Shown piece after piece: positions 63,374 through 64,000 of a DNA stretch of 64,000 nucleotides. Positions within the stretch are counted from its first letter, which is position 1. Each line of letters begins with the position of its first letter. Both the position numbers and the translations under genes were made by a program. The notes under the pieces were generated by a model, which saw nothing but the letters and a program-made list of their open reading frames with translations, was not told the DNA's origin and searched no databases. Source of the DNA: Pseudoxanthomonas sp. GM95 (GTDB taxonomy: Bacteria; Pseudomonadota; Gammaproteobacteria; Xanthomonadales; Xanthomonadaceae); the NCBI RefSeq assembly GCF_900109775.1, contig NZ_FOAX01000001.1, positions 1,364,001-1,428,000 on the forward strand, in the 5' to 3' direction.

Positions 63374-64000
63374 TTAAGGCTGTAAATCCAGCACGTCGAT
63401 GACGGGCGGGTTGAACAGCCGCAGCGGCAGGCCGCTTTCGCCGACGCCGGCGGTGGTGAAGACGCGGATCGTGCCCTGCGGACGATCGAGCCATTGCTCG
63501 CCGCGATCGAAGCCGTATTGGACCGGCAGCACATGCCGGTAAAGGAAGGGAATGCGCATCTGCCCGCCGTGCGTGTGCCCGGCCAGCATCAGCAGATGCG
63601 GCGCGGGCTGCAGGCGCTCGGCGCTGTCGGGGTTATGCGCCAACACCAGCGTGGGCGCATCGGCAGGCAGCGTGGCGAGGATGGCCGGATCATCCTTGCC
63701 GGCCCAGCGGTCGCCGAGCCCGGCCAGCTGGAAGCCCTTCAGCTTGACTGCGCGGCCTTCGATCACCTGCACGCCGTGACACGCCAGCGTTCGGCGCAGC
63801 GCGATGTCGATATCCGGACCGGGTTTGCCTTGGTCGTGGTTGCCGAGCACGGCATATGCCGGCGCCTTGAGCCTGGCCAGTGGCGCCAGCAGCGCGTCCA
63901 GCGATTGGCCCTGCGGCTCGTAGGTGAGGTCGCCGGCGAGCAGGACTGCGTCGACGTTGAGCGCATTGGCCCGCGCGACCACGCGTTCGAGGAACGCGGC
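63374..64000 (-). CDS. Calcineurin-like metallophosphoesterase, N-terminus beyond the right edge
   Basis: At least 208 residues of a two-metal phosphoesterase of the YaeI type. The frame is open to the edge, so the N-terminal D-x-H motif is missing. Visible are LLAGDLTY, the GNHDQ motif in YAVLGNHDQGKPG, and two further metal-ligand His segments, LVLAHNPD and LAGHTHGGQMRIPF. YaeI-type enzymes hydrolyse UDP-2,3-diacylglucosamine-like or general phosphodiester substrates; the exact substrate is unknown. A GTG lies in frame near the edge but the motifs demand more sequence upstream. The gene ends 135 bases before the DUF2254 start and runs in the same direction. Confidence 0.88.
   Translation of the reverse strand, partial: AAFLERVVARANALNVDAVLLAGDLTYEPQGQSLDALLAPLARLKAPAYAVLGNHDQGKPGPDIDIALRRTLACHGVQVIEGRAVKLKGFQLAGLGDRWAGKDDPAILATLPADAPTLVLAHNPDSAERLQPAPHLLMLAGHTHGGQMRIPFLYRHVLPVQYGFDRGEQWLDRPQGTIRVFTTAGVGESGLPLRLFNPPVIDVLDLQP

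Overview
The window is about 64 kb of GC-rich (roughly two-thirds G+C) chromosome from a gammaproteobacterium of the Xanthomonadaceae/Lysobacteraceae (Xanthomonas, Stenotrophomonas, Pseudoxanthomonas, Lysobacter group). The best markers are a complete rpf (DSF quorum-sensing) cluster in the Xanthomonas order, an omlA/bamE-fur-recN block, and a tmRNA with the tag ANDDNYGSDFALAA. The genus cannot be fixed from the sequence alone. There are no rRNAs, tRNAs, insertion sequences, prophage or CRISPR arrays; almost everything is core chromosome with a few accessory insertions.

Layout. 1-8.2 kb: 3' end of dnaB, a small membrane protein, a photolyase, an OmpA-type lipoprotein, an MFS exporter, a fructokinase/aldose-isomerase operon and a secreted nuclease. 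8.6-14 kb: ssrA (tmRNA, minus strand), an unusual alpha/beta-hydrolase-subtilisin fusion, then smpB, ratA, rnfH, bamE and fur. 14-20.8 kb: recN and the heat-shock block hrcA-grpE-dnaK-dnaJ, with two good sigma-32 promoters. 20.8-26 kb: a lower-GC membrane protein coupled to a TyrA-ACT-GNAT fusion, a class I aminotransferase and dapB. 26.2-33.8 kb: carA-carB-greA-rpfE-recJ. 33.8-39.4 kb: a membrane acyltransferase, rpfD, a TPR-GGDEF diguanylate cyclase, and prfB with its programmed frameshift. 39.5-51 kb: lysS, rpfG-rpfC, convergent rpfF, rpfB, a small lipoprotein and acnA (rpfA). 51.1-54.4 kb: an AbrB/PIN toxin-antitoxin pair and acnB. 54.5-64 kb: hflD-mnmA-nudJ, clpS-clpA, infA, aat, a FemAB-like acyltransferase, a DUF2254 membrane protein and a metallophosphoesterase cut by the right edge.

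The genes form several working sets. RpfF makes the fatty-acid signal DSF; RpfC senses it and phosphorylates RpfG, a c-di-GMP phosphodiesterase; RpfB is the acyl-CoA ligase that turns the signal over. A diguanylate cyclase sits inside the same cluster. SmpB and tmRNA rescue ribosomes. Aat, ClpS and ClpA make up the bacterial N-degron pathway. HrcA, GrpE, DnaK and DnaJ form the Hsp70 system. The sugar pair probably channels mannose (or a related aldose) through fructose to fructose-6-phosphate.

The most unusual items are the cytoplasmic-looking hydrolase-protease fusion lying between the two components of trans-translation, a CRP/Clp-type palindrome between rpfB and rpfF, a diguanylate cyclase in the rpf cluster, a toxin-antitoxin pair between the two aconitase genes with an operator wrapped around its -10 box, a cysteine-free Fur, and a TyrA-ACT-acetyltransferase fusion. 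All functional statements rest on reading motifs by eye; no database search was run.
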